In this document: positions 25,880 through 37,781 of the stretch, piece by piece
Layout of the letters: each line of letters begins with the position of its first letter
Numbering within the stretch: position 1 is the first letter of the stretch
Assembly: GCF_030253575.1 (NCBI RefSeq)
Contig: NC_080564.1
Span: forward strand, 7,174,501 to 7,238,500
DNA length: 64,000 nt
From: Rhododendron vialii
Taxonomy: Eukaryota; Streptophyta; Magnoliopsida; Ericales; Ericaceae
Direction of reading: 5' to 3'
The notes under the pieces: generated by a model
Told to the model about the DNA's origin: nothing
What the model saw: the letters and a program-made list of their open reading frames with translations, nothing else
Database searches by the model: none
Translations under genes and position numbers: made by a program

Positions 25880-26629
25880 TCATTTCCAATCAAGCATATC
25901 TAATAGCCACAAGACTTCTTCCTTGGAGTTAGCATTATTACAGAAATCCATTTCAATCCCAAAGACATCAATCACCCCTTCATTACCACAATCCATGAAC
26001 AACAGGGAAATCCACGCTCGGATACCAGCCACAAACGGGTAGAAAGGGGAAAAGTCAAGGTAGTCATATGCAAGTGCTCTATAGGCCGTACGATCAACAT
26101 AATCAAATTTTGACTTGTCGATAACACGAGCAACTCTGTCTGAATCCTTGCGTCCCACAAGCACAGAGACGCTAACTGTTTGACTCTCAGGAATGCTGAA
26201 CCGTGGCTCCACCGGTAGTGTCATCTTGTATTCTGGACTCTCTAGATGAAACCTAAGCATGTCCCCAACTCCAGACGGAGGGACCCCGATTCCTTTTTCA
26301 AGAACAGGGCCTGGGACCACTTCTGAGAATATTAACGTATCTTCTGTCCAAATGTCGATGTAAAACTCCAATTCATTAAAGGAAAGTCTTGGTGGTAGAA
26401 GCGTCCGACCCTGTTGGCGTTTATGGAAGGTTTGGAATAGTTTGTAGTAAGTTACAGTTGGAGGTGATGGTCGTTTGCAGGTTGAAGGCCACCTCTTGGC
26501 ACATAGGCACTTCCACAGATAATCATCTTGAGCTATTTCTCTCCACCGCTTACTTACTCCCATACAAGAAACAAGATCAGTCCCTTCTAGAAATGGAAAG
26601 ACAGCCTTCACAACTTCTTCAGACAACAT
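25880..26629 (-). CDS. F-box protein, At5g39250-like
   Basis: A single coding exon of 249 residues. It is probably the substrate-recognition subunit of an SCF (SKP1-cullin-F-box) ubiquitin ligase. The F-box spans about residues 2-48 (LSEEVVKAVFPFLEGTDL, then VSKRWREIAQDDYLWKCLC). The rest has no LRR, Kelch or FBA repeats. It is a compact domain of the kind in At5g39250, which is of very similar length and matches in memory through the C-terminal FGIEMDFCNNA region. Translation start: the ATG at 26629 directly precedes the F-box. The gene appears intact. The 5'UTR probably contains the intron described next. No substrate can be inferred. Confidence 0.88.
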   Translation of the reverse strand: MLSEEVVKAVFPFLEGTDLVSCMGVSKRWREIAQDDYLWKCLCAKRWPSTCKRPSPPTVTYYKLFQTFHKRQQGRTLLPPRLSFNELEFYIDIWTEDTLIFSEVVPGPVLEKGIGVPPSGVGDMLRFHLESPEYKMTLPVEPRFSIPESQTVSVSVLVGRKDSDRVARVIDKSKFDYVDRTAYRALAYDYLDFSPFYPFVAGIRAWISLLFMDCGNEGVIDVFGIEMDFCNNANSKEEVLWLLDMLDWK

Positions 26630-26729
26630 TTTCAGCTTACAAATGGAAACTAGAATTAGAACGAAATATGTTTCAGTGCTAGTTTATGACAATGAAGGGC
26701 CTCAAAAATGATTGCCGCACACGCATTCC

Positions 26730-29106
26730 CTGGAAAGGACAAAAAACAAAATATACTTCAACAGCTATCTCCATGTTCAGGTTCAGCACAGAGGAAAATA
26801 TCTCCAAAGCACTAAAAAGTTAAGATGTAGGGGTGACAAGTTATATGTCCATCATGAACATCTCATACACATTCCACTGAAGCAAAAGTGAGCTACAGGC
26901 TACAGCACAATCTGATTCCACTTTCGAACCTCTTACTCAGTGTTCTAAAACTCGGAAATACTCGGCGAGTACTCGGTACTCGGTGCCTAGCCGAGTAGAG
27001 TTAGGGCTACTCGGAGGAATTACTCGGCCAGCCGATTACTCGGCATTACTCGGCGAGTACCGATTACTCGGTAAAACGAGATTACTCGGAAGTGGGGAGA
27101 AAATCCAAAAAAAAACTGAAAAATGGGGTAAAATACATAATATGTTAAATTTGAAGGGTCGCTAGTGTAATTTCAGTATAGTTTTATACTTACCCTAATC
27201 GAGTGAACACACCAATCAAGCTACTGCTGCTGCTCCTCTTCTTCTTTGAGGAATAATTGACTACTAATTTCGTACTTCGTTTTATTTGGTTTGAACGTTG
27301 AACTTTGTAATTGACTATTAATTTCGTATCTGGTTTCATTTGGTTTGAACGTCAAGCTTTGCAATGGACTAGTAAAACTTTGCAATGGACTAGTAATTTT
27401 GTACTTAGTTTCATTTGGTTTGAACTATGAACATTGAACTTCTCATTATGCATTATGAATATCATTTGGGGAACATATAAAAAAAAAATTCCAAGTAATT
27501 TCTACTCGCCGAGTAATCACCGAGTAATTGCCGAGTACTCGGCCTACAAGGTACAAGGTGGCCGGCCGAGCGAGTACCGAGTACCGAGTTTTAGAACATT
27601 GCTCTTACTACAGGTGTTTGCTTATTGCCTTGTAGGAAACAGACTTGAAAAGAAGATCATGTTACTAACACGGTACTTTGGTCTAAATTCTAATGAATAC
27701 ATGAAAATCAATAGTTGGATCACGAAATTGCGAATCATGAATGACTGCAGGAAAGAAAATTGATTCACATAACTAAGACCAATCCAAAGGTCAGAACATG
27801 ATATCCGATTTCAGATACCTATCTATCTTAAGTTACTCTTGAACCTTCATCCATTACTTTCATCTTTACTGGATTGCATACACTCGAGCCAGGAGTGTGA
27901 AAGATAACTAAACAAAAAAGTTCCAAGCGCACAGCTCAATTCACAGCCTCACAGGTGAAATGCTAAAATCAATGCATTTGACACAAATACGACACTGATT
28001 CTTTTACATGAAATGCTACCAAGATCAACACATCAAGAAAATACCATGAGATAGTAATTACCCTGTATGTATTCCAGTGATCAGAATCCTTGGACATCAA
28101 GCTTGGTCAAATACTGTGCTTCAGTGTCTAATAAGCCCCCTTGAAAATACTCTTCCAATTGTCAAACTTCAAGGAAAAACAAGAATTAAGTTAGAGCTTT
28201 AAAAAACTTTTATGTCAACACCACATAGATGAAACTAAACACTTTGTTTATCTATTAACGTAAGAGTAAATGTCTAAATGATATGTTTGGTTGCAGAGAC
28301 ACACACACACACAATAAAGCAAATATTGTAAGATAAGTATTTGGCTGTAGAGCGGTTCAAAAAACATAATATCGGCTGTAGGCCTGTAGCCAATACGATT
28401 GGCTCTCTGGGCAACCAAAAAACAGCAGGTCAAGTTCTAATTTTTTTTTATTTATTTTTGGTTACAAAGGGAAGGAAGTTCTAATTTTGTCTCGTTTCCA
28501 TGATTCTCTGGAATCTAACAGCAGCAAGTCAAATTAACATTATAAAATCGTTTTTTTTTTAATCGGCAAATATTAGAAATCATTTGTAATAAGATGAAAA
28601 GTCAACTACCCCAATTCAAGTCTCAAACATGGGAATAAAATTTCAGAAAAATTATTGCCCAACATGTATTTTTTTGCCTATGTGATCAACGAAGTCAAAG
28701 CTTGTGTAAATTCACAAACCCCACAAAGCATTTGCCAATTAGTGAAAACCAAATACAAGTAAAGTAAAGCCAAAACTTTGAAACTACAGACGGGCTTTAC
28801 AATCTTAAACACGGTGCAGATGTATAACCAAAATAAAGGAATTGATTCAGGGAAAACTGGAAATCATTAATCTGCCCTAGTTATGAAAAGAAGCTGATTT
28901 GACAAAATGGCACATCATGCCAAAAAATGAAAAAGAAATGGAAAAGATAATTTCTAGATCCATGCAAAATATGAAGGAGAAAACCCAACAACAGTAATCG
29001 GAAACAGGTCCAAAGAAGAACTCCAACCCTACAAGATGATTCTAAAGATGGGCCCATCGGATTCATCGCATGGAGAGAGAGTGAGAGAGAGAGAGAGAGA
29101 ACATAC
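26730..29106 (-). other. Candidate 5'UTR intron of the F-box gene
   Basis: On the minus strand a strong donor (CCTC then GTATGT, donor bases at 29106-29105) and an acceptor (CTTTCCAG, ending at 26730) bracket a 2.4-kb interval about 100 bp upstream of the ATG. A (CT)n tract starts just inside the donor at 29072-29100 and another lies upstream at 29233-29284, as is common at plant transcription starts. The hAT element at 26.9-27.6 kb lies inside. No transcript evidence is available. Confidence 0.45.
26938..27601. mobile_element. Non-autonomous hAT element, complete with 8-bp target duplication
   Basis: Terminal inverted repeats CAGTGTTCTAAAACTCGG (left) and CAATGTTCTAAAACTCGG (right, read inward). 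Identical CTCTTACT flanks at 26930-26937 and 27602-27609. Subterminal regions are packed with ACTCGG, GGCGAGTA and their complements (about a dozen copies near each end), a typical transposase-binding layout. It has no coding capacity. Confidence 0.93.
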
Positions 29107-29232
29107 GAGGATGAGGTTGGGATCTATAAACAGATTGGTATTCTGCTTAGAATCGGTAAAGGCGTAAAGCAGAAAACTTGAGGATTGGTCGAAACCGGTG
29201 CGAGGGGTGGGTGGCTCCGCATGGGTCTACCG

Positions 29233-29266
<34 letters not shown>

Positions 29267-29284
29267 TCAGAGAGCGAGAGAGAG
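29072..29284. repeat. Two (GA)n microsatellites
   Basis: Tracts at 29072-29100 and 29233-29284 (the latter interrupted). They flank the inferred transcription start of the minus-strand F-box gene and read as CT repeats in its sense direction. Such tracts are frequent in plant 5'UTRs and may bind BPC-type GAGA factors. Confidence 0.8.
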
Positions 29285-29925
29285 GGGTATTTTTTCTAGT
29301 ATATTATCCCGGCGTACGACTTTGAATAGTACTCCATTTCTGTTTACGCGTGTATTTATGAGAATAATCTGCTCCACTTGATCAATTTTTCTACGGAAAA
29401 TCTATCGTGATCCTGTTCTGCTAAAATTTTTATTTATTTTTTATTTTACGAAACATGTCTTTCTTTCGTAATGAATCACTTTTAATTTAAAAATTAAGTT
29501 ACTTGTTTGAAAAAAAAGTACGAATACTTATTTTAATTAGTGGAATGGGGCTTATTGTGTTTAAGATAAAATGATAAATAGTAAATTTAAAAAATTTACC
29601 ATTTAAAAAGTGCCTGTGAATGTTCAGCAAAAATTTTCTAATCAATAATGTTAGGATTTTATGAATTCCTAAAAACTGAAATGGTCTAAAATAAGTATAT
29701 TTTTTAAAAAGGTTGAGTTTGGGGTGCTTTTGGTACCTAATTTTGAGTCTTTAGTAATTCGAAAATTAATCTTTACTTTTCTAAATTAAACACAATCAAT
29801 TTTTGTTTCAGCTTAATCATCATAATTTAAAAGAAGTTGTAAAAAATTTTGGCAACTCATGCTAAAATGTGAAATCTTATAATTTTTTTTAAAGCAATAA
29901 TCAATCTAGAATTCCCTTGTTCTTA

Positions 29926-30699
29926 GGCCATCCACATTGGTATAATTAAATGTCAATTGTTTTTAAAGTTAACAATGTTGGTGCAAAAAATTACTCACAA
30001 TGGTATAATCAAACTTAGCAACATCCTTAAAAATAATCAAATTTTAGGCTTTGGATAACCAAAACTAACAACTTTTTTCAATAATCAAAATTTGTGGATC
30101 CTATACCACATAAGTTAACTAGTTCCAAAATTTGTATATACACATGTTTCAACTAGTATTTTTTTTTTCCATTCTTCGCCCACCCTTTTTTTTTTTTTTT
30201 GGTTAAAAAAATAAAATTGAAGAATAAATTTTTTATGTAGCCAAGCTTTTTCGCTACTCTATAACTTTTTCACTTCGCCAACAAACTATTTCTTTTTCTT
30301 TTCTCCAAAAGTGAAACTCATATCTCTCGATCATCTACAATTCAATTCATCGTCGCCGGATTAAGGTATTTCACTCTTCTTTCCAGTTTCTACTACCCAC
30401 CCCCGAAAAAAAAGAAGAAGGAAAAATCATAATAGGAGGGAAGGAAGTCACCGATTTTTTTTTCAAAATTAAGAGAGGGAATCAATATATTTTAACTCAT
30501 AAAAAACGTAAATGGAGAAAAGTGAATGACGGGAAACAGGGGGGAGAGAGAATGAAATTGTAGTGGATCCCATATTTTGATTATGGACTAGAAGTGACTA
30601 TAGTGAAGCTTAAGCTTAGCAACCTCTTAAGTGAATAATCAAAAGCTGATGTGTCAACTTTTGGTTATCTTTTTTTTGATTATACCACTGTGGATGACC
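29926..30699. mobile_element. PIF/Harbinger-like non-autonomous element with TTA duplication
   Basis: Ends GGCCATCCACATTGGTATAAT (left) and GGTCATCCACAGTGGTATAAT (right, read inward) are strong inverted repeats of the plant Harbinger MITE type, flanked by TTA at 29923-29925 and 30700-30702. The interior includes a second inverted tier and a 30240-30380 stretch that reads like a gene leader (see findings). At 774 bp it is long for a MITE. No transposase is present. Confidence 0.85.
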
Positions 30700-30818
30700 T
30701 TATAGCTATCCCGATTCCCAAGTATCCTTGTCACCTGTCAGAGTATGTGGTCGTTGCCCGAGCTCTATATGTTATGTTAATTTATCTATGCAACTTTGAC
30801 CATATCATTCCCCGTTAT

Positions 30819-30972
30819 ACCTCCCAAAATAAGTACTTAAAAAATAAGTATTTATTTTTAAATTTAAAAATAATAGATTCATAAAAATAATTTTTGAATT
30901 TTTTTGCAGGGTTCAACAAGATCTATATTGCATATTTTTTTAATTTCAATAAGCTTATTATTTTTAAGGGAG
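30819..30972. mobile_element. Stowaway-like MITE
   Basis: Left end CCTCCCAAAATAAGTAC next to TA, right end TTTTAAGGGAG next to TA. The internal CAACAAGATCTATATTG string matches the MITE at 17.8 kb, so both belong to one family. Ends are diverged. Confidence 0.5.
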
Positions 30973-31644
30973 TAAACCGGAACACTGTCGTATTTATCTT
31001 TGCAATTTTTTTTTATCATCATCTATCATCTATGCAAGTATTCCACCTAAAAATCGAAGCAGATAAGTTTCGCTAAGTGTTTTTTTGGGATTTTTTCGTT
31101 TTGTCCTCCTTCAATTTTTTTTTTGGTGTTTATTTGTTTTGCTACAAACTTTTTACCCCTATTGATTCGTCTTGACGAGATGAATTGATAAAGTAAAAAT
31201 TTATGACATTTACCCAAATATTTTTGAAAATATCCACACAAAAAAAAAAATCAAGTTTTTTGGATTTTATCCTGAATATTACAAAAAATATTAGGGTAAA
31301 AGTTAAAAAAATTTATTTTTCCGATTCCTCTCATCGAGAGAATCAATAGGAGTAAAAAAAAATTCGCAAAACAAACAAATGCGGGAAAAAAAATTGAATG
31401 ATAACAAAACGAAAAAAGGCCAAAAAGTCTTTAGCGGAACTTAGCAAATATACTATTTTTCAAGGGAAAAAAAGTAGTTAATGTCAAACTTAACATAATC
31501 CATTACGAGCTGCTACCGAAGTTATCCCACTGAAAGCCCACTGTCCATGTGAAAAGCCCAACTCTGCTATATACAGGCCCAATCCACTACAGCTGCAGGG
31601 TTTTGGTCCAACATAGTCTCAAGTCAAATTGGGCACCGAAGAAA

Positions 31645-31778
31645 TGGGAAAATGACGGCTCATGACGTGTTTTGATAATTAATACTCGCCAAGGACATTT
31701 TCAGCATTAAAAAATGTTCTCAGCATATCCTTGGCAGATATTAATTATCAAAACACATCCTTAGCCTTCATTTTCCCT
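31645..31778. mobile_element. Short hairpin MITE
   Basis: An almost complete palindrome. GGGAAAATGACGGCT with TGTTTTGATAATTAATA on the left pairs with the same strings read inward on the right (GGGAAAATGAAGGCT, TGTTTTGATAATTAATA), followed by GCCAAGGA on both arms and a short A/T loop near 31710. The arms are about 60 bp. No clear target duplication. Confidence 0.8.
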
Positions 31779-32778
31779 TGAGAAATCCAGGCATAGACGG
31801 TAGTAATATTTGTATATCTAGACTTTGCATTCTCATCATGATATGTATCCTTCGGTTTTTACTGTGTTGTCGGCGTGTATTAATTACGCCTTTTCTCTTC
31901 TTGTTATAATAGCTGCACATAATAGGTCGTAACTTTGTTGCTATCAATGAATTTCTTGCTCTTCCGGGAAAAAAAACGTAAGCATTAAAACCTATTTGTG
32001 CCCACTAGCTATAGTCCATAGACAGCTCCCAATAGTTGACAAACAAATAAAGTAACCAAAGATACAAAATCCAAATTGGTACGTGGTTAGACAAAACAAG
32101 TGGACCAGGACTCACCAGATGGTTTCGACCAAAAAGGGTCCATTGATCACCTCGATTGTTTTGATTTCGAAGGGAGGCCGGTGGCCTCTGTCGACCAGCA
32201 CACAAAAGGAATAAAGGACTCGGCTAGCACATGGCATAATAATGGTGTGGCACGGACCCACCCAACGACGGAGTCAGAATTTTTAGATATTGGTTGGATC
32301 GAAAAATTCGAAGGGTTTGTGCAATTTTTGGAAGTTTGTAACTGGACTTTTGGATTAGGTTAAAACTTCTATTGATTCGAGTTGGGGCAACTTAATTTGG
32401 TAGAATCTGGAGTGATTCAGGGCTTGTACGAAAGGTTGGACAAGGTTTAGGCATGCATGTCCCTATTTCTATCTATCAATTACAGTCTTCAGTTTGCCGT
32501 AGAGATTTGGTCTCGTGGTGCATGCAAATTGGTCCGGGGACACTTTGCGTTACCAAAAAATGATAATTAATACAATATAAATAAATTACACTCTTGAAGA
32601 GTGTTGTGCTTTTTTTATTTTTCCCTTCCGATGACTGTTCATCATATGGTTAGCCTATTCTTCATCTTCGAAAAGAAAGGCTCTTCGGAAAGTTTTGAGT
32701 ACGTTTTGGCGTGAGCACCTACCTACACAAGCATATGCAGGTGGTTGGCCGAAGTGTTCTGTTCTTGTGATGAACAAT

Positions 32779-32960
32779 ACTCCCCCCCTCTGTTTTTAAA
32801 TGAGTCTCTCTTGGGAATTTTAACTTTTTTAAGGGACATGCAATCATTACACTTATTTTCCACCATATACTCCTATATTCTATCTATTTTGCACTATTTG
32901 TATTCACATATGAGGGATACTTTAAGAATTTTATCAAATTTCTACTTCTATTTTTAAAAA
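32779..32960. mobile_element. Possible Stowaway-like MITE
   Basis: Begins TACTCCCCCCCTCTGTTTTTAAATGAG and ends with AAAAAGGGACAATTATTTTGG, a plausible pair of Stowaway-type ends, but inverted pairing is weak. Treat as a remnant. Confidence 0.4.
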
Positions 32961-33258
32961 GGGACAATTATTTTGGAACATCCCATTTGGTTTCAGTTCA
33001 TCCAGCTAGAGGCTCCTAGATCTTCCAGAACATGTTAAATTTGCTACATATAATGAAGTAAAATAAGAACAAAATTATTAGTGTAATTCACTTTTTCATG
33101 CTTTATCGATCTCTGCCATTTTATTGCCTTTTCACACCTCTTTATGACAATCTTAAGCTGTTTCCAGATATGCATACATGTGTGGGAATTTAAGGCATTA
33201 TTTAACGAACATCGAGGATGGCTGCTGATAGTAGTTAGTTGCCAAATTTGAAACAAAG

Positions 33259-33261
33259 GTA

Positions 33262-33296
<35 letters not shown>

Positions 33297-33298
33297 AT
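33259..33298. repeat. (AAAT)n microsatellite
   Basis: About ten uninterrupted tetranucleotide units in intergenic sequence. Confidence 0.97.
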
Positions 33299-34575
33299 AC
33301 AGCCGCTATATATGTTAGAAAAAGAAGGTAAAGAAAAAATGAACCCTAGACTTTAATGATCTCGATGGTATCCCATGCACCAAGGTACTACTATTAATTA
33401 GCTCCGTCGAAATGATTTCATACCGGCCATTCGGGTACGTGACAAGTAATGAATCATCGATCGGCGTCTCAATTCTCGTACATTTTATGATGTGGACGTG
33501 TGTATCGTTACTCCCTGAATATGAGGCCATTGAGTTCTTGTACATTTTTATGCTACCATGTATATATAGTTGTTCCTTATGCACCGGGTAACGAAGGTTT
33601 CTCAGGCTAGAATTTCAATAAATTTATGCATGCACCGGGTAAGCGTGAGGAGGCCCGTATCACTTCTAACCTTGATAAAATCACCTTAAATATATTATTT
33701 TATATACACATTAAATATTCATACATAATGTACTATGTCAGCCTCCTCAAATTTCAAATAATAATATAACAAGTGGCTATAAATTGGGGAAAATTATTTT
33801 CTTTTATGTGTGTATGTGTGTTTTGCCAAGCATAAATAAAAAAACGGCAATGATTTTTTCTGCAGTATATTATACCTTAGATTGCATGTTTGAATTTCTA
33901 ACTCTTTATAAGAAAAACTTAAAAATTCAAAAAACGAGTGAATAAGTGAAATTCTAAGTTCTAAGTTTCGGCCTCTCCTCTATGTAAATTCTAACTCCGT
34001 CCCTCCCTACATAACGCCACCAAATCTCATGGGGTTGAAACAAGAATACGCGAAAGTTTCCTATGAAACGAATATATATATAAGCGGTTGTGAGATGAAA
34101 AAGATATACACTCGTTACGCGAAATATCCCCCCATGAGATCGAATACACACCAAAAGAGGAACCATGCGATAGTAGTACTAGTAATCGGGGAATGATTTT
34201 ACACTCTCATTTGTTCCATTTTCACTCATTTGTTTACTCTTTTTAATTTTTTTTTTAATTTTGTGTTAATCGATCCGCGACTGCTTTGACAAATTTGATG
34301 CAAAGCCCTTTTGGTATTACTCATCCCAATAATAGTAATAAAGTAATGAGTCACGTGCAATAGGCAAACGTGGCAAACATGCCGTATATACATAGATAGC
34401 TAGGAAATCACATGGAGACATGTGTAACGAATTAAGTAACACTCTCCATTACCATTATCTAAGTACGCTTATAGCCCTGTACACGCAGTAGTAACAAACA
34501 AAAGCTGATACTACCAGTAATTTAAATACTCCTCCTATAAGCAAGTATTACTTGGGTTGGGGGGGTTGGAAATCT

Positions 34576-34576
<1 letters not shown>

Positions 34577-34610
<34 letters not shown>

Positions 34611-34738
34611 AGAGAGAGAGGTGGCACCGGATCCAGTACGATGCAGGGAATGTGCAGAACATGCTGTACAATTCACTGTCTCTCTGTTTCTCACATGCAA
34701 TCCCAACTCAAAGCTAGCCTACACTTTCTCCCCCCTCC

Positions 34739-34785
<47 letters not shown>

Positions 34786-34831
34786 CGCTGCTTGTATCAA
34801 TGCATGTGCTTCCCATGTGCTCACTGCCCAA

Positions 34832-34880
<49 letters not shown>
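34577..34880. repeat. Cluster of (GA)n and (CT)n tracts
   Basis: A GA tract at 34577-34620 is followed by CT tracts at 34741-34782 and 34834-34880. The opposed orientation means the region could fold on itself. It lies about 2.2 kb upstream of the HLH gene, which has further CT tracts in its leader and 3' flank. Confidence 0.9.
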
Positions 34881-34881
<1 letters not shown>

Positions 34882-36961
34882 ATGAGCTCTTATTAGCTGG
34901 CCCATACCACATTCACATGCACCCTTTGAGGAGGCCACACACACGTACAGCACCCTAAAAACAACTAGGTCACCGCACCCCCTTTTCCACCCACATGCAA
35001 TTGACTATCTTGCCCTTTTACATTCCTATTAGTATGTGTATTCTCTCTGCCCTAACTTTATGTGGCTAACTATCTACGTTTTACTACTTTATTTTTGGGC
35101 CACTAATCCAATCCAATACATGTGGTGGCTGAACAGCTTTTGTGATAAAAAGTAGCAGTGTAGTTCACTTTTAGACTGCAAAATGGTGATCGTAGTTGTC
35201 CAAGTGTTTTACTAATAAACTAGATTCGAATGATTGTGATTGAATTGCACTGGCTTCTTTGCAATTGACTACAATGAAGCGGGCTTTTTTTCATTACCCA
35301 ACAAGCGTTCGTTAACATTTTTCGTTTGATAAAACATGGAGAGGAGAGGGTGACCGCCTCAACTATCTTCTCAAAGTCTGACTATAGGAACCTTGGACCG
35401 TCAACGGTTCCTATTAGGAATCATCATTGATAAATTGCCACCACCCAACTAAGCTAAGAGTGGAACAAAGCCTCTCGCACAAAACACATTTGATGTTCAA
35501 TCGGAGAAGCAGAATGAATCATGTAAGTATTTTACCGATTTTAATGCAAAAAAAACGAGACGCTTTTGCAACTTAAGTGAAAAAGTACTCCCCCATTGCA
35601 AAATTTGGTCTGTTACAAAAAGGTTTTGTAATTTTTGACTTAAAAGTAAAATACTTTTGTACGTAACTATTTTGAATATTGTTCATCAAATAAGAAATCT
35701 AGATCATTTTGAATTGGTGCTAAAAAAATTTAAGAACTATATACACAAATGAATTATTTGTCAGAAATTACTAGTACAAATCTGTTTTTAGAAAACCAAC
35801 ATTTTAATTGGTACGTAAAGAGTATTCATATCATATGATGATGGAATTGGTTGGAGTAATTTGGATAACGGGGTATTTTGGGCAACGGAATTTGGAGGCC
35901 TTAGCTTTTGACATGTGCGGATGCAGATGGGCAGGCTTTTCCGTGCATGATAAATTTGGTGAGCTCTCGCAAGTTGTGCCATCTTCCCGCTATCAACTCC
36001 CTCTTCAAAGTGAGATACGAAATTCTTGTCGTTTTCTCAGTTGAAGTTACCATTTTACCCTCCTCAATGACATGATACTACTACTTTACTACAAAAACCA
36101 ATGAGACTTTTGTTTGCTTTTATGGTTGGATCAAAGTAAGTAGAGATAATCAGATAAAGGTTATTGAGGGTATTGCGATGAGTTTAATTGCTAAAATCAC
36201 AAGAAATAACGTCGAGAAGTTTTGGAAATTTTTTCCCCAACCAGTGGAAAAAGAAAAATGACGAGGTTGTATATCAAATATAAACCATGAAGAGTTTTGT
36301 CAAACGGGAAGAAAAAAAAAGTCTCTAACGAAATACGTTATATAGAAACGAAATTATTTGAGCTGCTTCTGAAAATGCCTATGGTAACAAGATATTCTAT
36401 GTGAAATTTGTGAAAGCAAAAGTTTCTAAACTTGTACCAATAAGTTTTGTTAAGAGAAGTTTTGTTAATTGTTAGTAGATCAATACAACCAAGTAAAAAT
36501 GAGTCTATATCTTAAATAAAAGTGCAAAACACAGATTTTTAGGATTAGTTAAGGTTTAAAAGTCGGTTTGATTCACATAAACTTCATGAAAGTAAATTAA
36601 AAGATTAAAAAAAAGAAATTCATTTAGAGAAAAAAGCACAAAAGAACCACTCTTCCAAGAATAATAGTAATGAATAATTAGAGAATCGGTTATGCTACTG
36701 GCAGTCACTAGATTGTCAATAAACTAAGAGAATATTAAAAAAATAAAAAAAATATTTACACATAAAAAAAATGTGTTTATTTGTCTCTTTCTCTGTTATT
36801 AGCATTTTTCTCTAGAAATTGTGAAGGGGAGAAAAACAAACCAAATGGCATTTGTGTAGTTAATAGCAACGCAAGTGGCTTAACTTCACCTCTCCCTTTA
36901 CTTAAACCTCCGGAAACGGACTCACCTCCCCCGTTATACCACAAAACAGAAAAAACCAAAC

Positions 36962-36963
<2 letters not shown>

Positions 36964-37000
<37 letters not shown>
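36964..37000 (+). promoter_or_regulatory. (CT)n tract in the 5' leader of the HLH gene
   Basis: An uninterrupted CT run ends a few bases before the ATG at 37006. Such leader tracts are typical binding sites for BPC/GAGA factors and influence plant gene expression. The role here is inferred from position only. Confidence 0.6.
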
Positions 37001-37002
<2 letters not shown>

Positions 37003-37005
37003 GCC

Positions 37006-37329
37006 ATGAGCTCAAGGCAAAAGAGCCCAACCACCAGGCCCATGAGAGGAGGGACGAGGAGGAGACAAAACTCCCAACGGCGGCGTCTCCGCAGGGCTCA
37101 AAACAGCTCCAGGACCGCCGCCGTCACCGGTGGCGCGGCGTGCTCTTCCGTCGTTTCCGACAAGCTAGAGGCCCTTAAGAACCTCATACCCACCCACGCC
37201 AACGGGGAGAGAAAACCCGACCAGCTGTTCCAAGAAACGACCGACTACATCGTCCTCCTCAAGACCCAGGTCTTGATTTTGCAGAGACTCGTCGATCTTT
37301 ATGGGTCGAATCAAAATGCTGCTGTATAG
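37006..37329 (+). CDS. Atypical HLH-only transcriptional regulator (small bHLH family)
   Basis: A single exon of 107 residues. The basic N-terminal part (about residues 14-33, rich in Arg) is followed at about 49-99 by a helix-loop-helix: SDKLEALKNLIP as helix 1, a short loop with HANGERK, and LFQETTDYIVLLKTQVLILQ as helix 2. The classical E-box-contacting His-Glu-Arg pattern is not visible, so it is probably a non-DNA-binding dimer partner, like PAR, IBH or P1R1-type HLH proteins that tune growth by sequestering bHLH factors. I chose the ATG at 37006 because it directly precedes conserved sequence. An upstream in-frame ATG at 36781 would force translation through the CT tract. The subfamily is uncertain. 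Confidence 0.8.
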   Translation: MSSRQKSPTTRPMRGGTRRRQNSQRRRLRRAQNSSRTAAVTGGAACSSVVSDKLEALKNLIPTHANGERKPDQLFQETTDYIVLLKTQVLILQRLVDLYGSNQNAAV

Positions 37330-37740
37330 AGAGATTAATCAACTACTTCACAGATTATATGATGAAGACGACTCTTTATTTTTTGTTTTTTGTTTTCAAA
37401 TTTTTTATTTTTTAGTTTTCAGATTTTAGTTTTGTAATGGGTTGTACGAGTATCTTGATTTCCAGCTTCCAATATCTTGAAAATTTTCTCTGATTTCCTA
37501 GGCATCCAAAGTAACGTCCTTTTTTCCGCGATTTGTTAGTGGGAGATGGGTAAAATTAACCCAGCAATTTATCAAATTGTTGTTTGTTTGTGTTTGGGTT
37601 TGTTTAGTCAATTAAGGGTAACCTGTAATTTTTTACTTTCACCATTCTTGGATTTGTACGTATTTTTACAAGGCAAATGTGAGAGTGGGACAGTTGCAGG
37701 CAGTGTCTGAAACTGTGTCACCATGAATCCAGACAAGAGA

Positions 37741-37781
<41 letters not shown>

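Larger units (their letters stand above)
30973..36770. other. 5.8-kb intergenic region upstream of the HLH gene
   Basis: No convincing gene. It is AT-rich, with hairpin MITE 31645-31778, a MITE-like stretch at 32779-32960, an (AAAT)n tract at 33259-33298, three CT/GA tracts at 34577-34880, and a possible degraded hAT MITE end near 33960-34020 (GGGACGGAGTTAGAATTTACATAG on the minus strand). The right part probably includes the promoter of the HLH gene. Confidence 0.55.

Noticed and set aside
32100-32363. An 87-residue plus-strand frame in the intergenic region
   Set aside because: No motif, no splice or promoter context and no family resemblance.
34552-34958. Open frames through (CT)n/(GA)n tracts, with Ser-Leu or Arg-Glu repeats
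   Set aside because: They are products of the dinucleotide repeat being open in several frames on both strands and have no flanking coding features.
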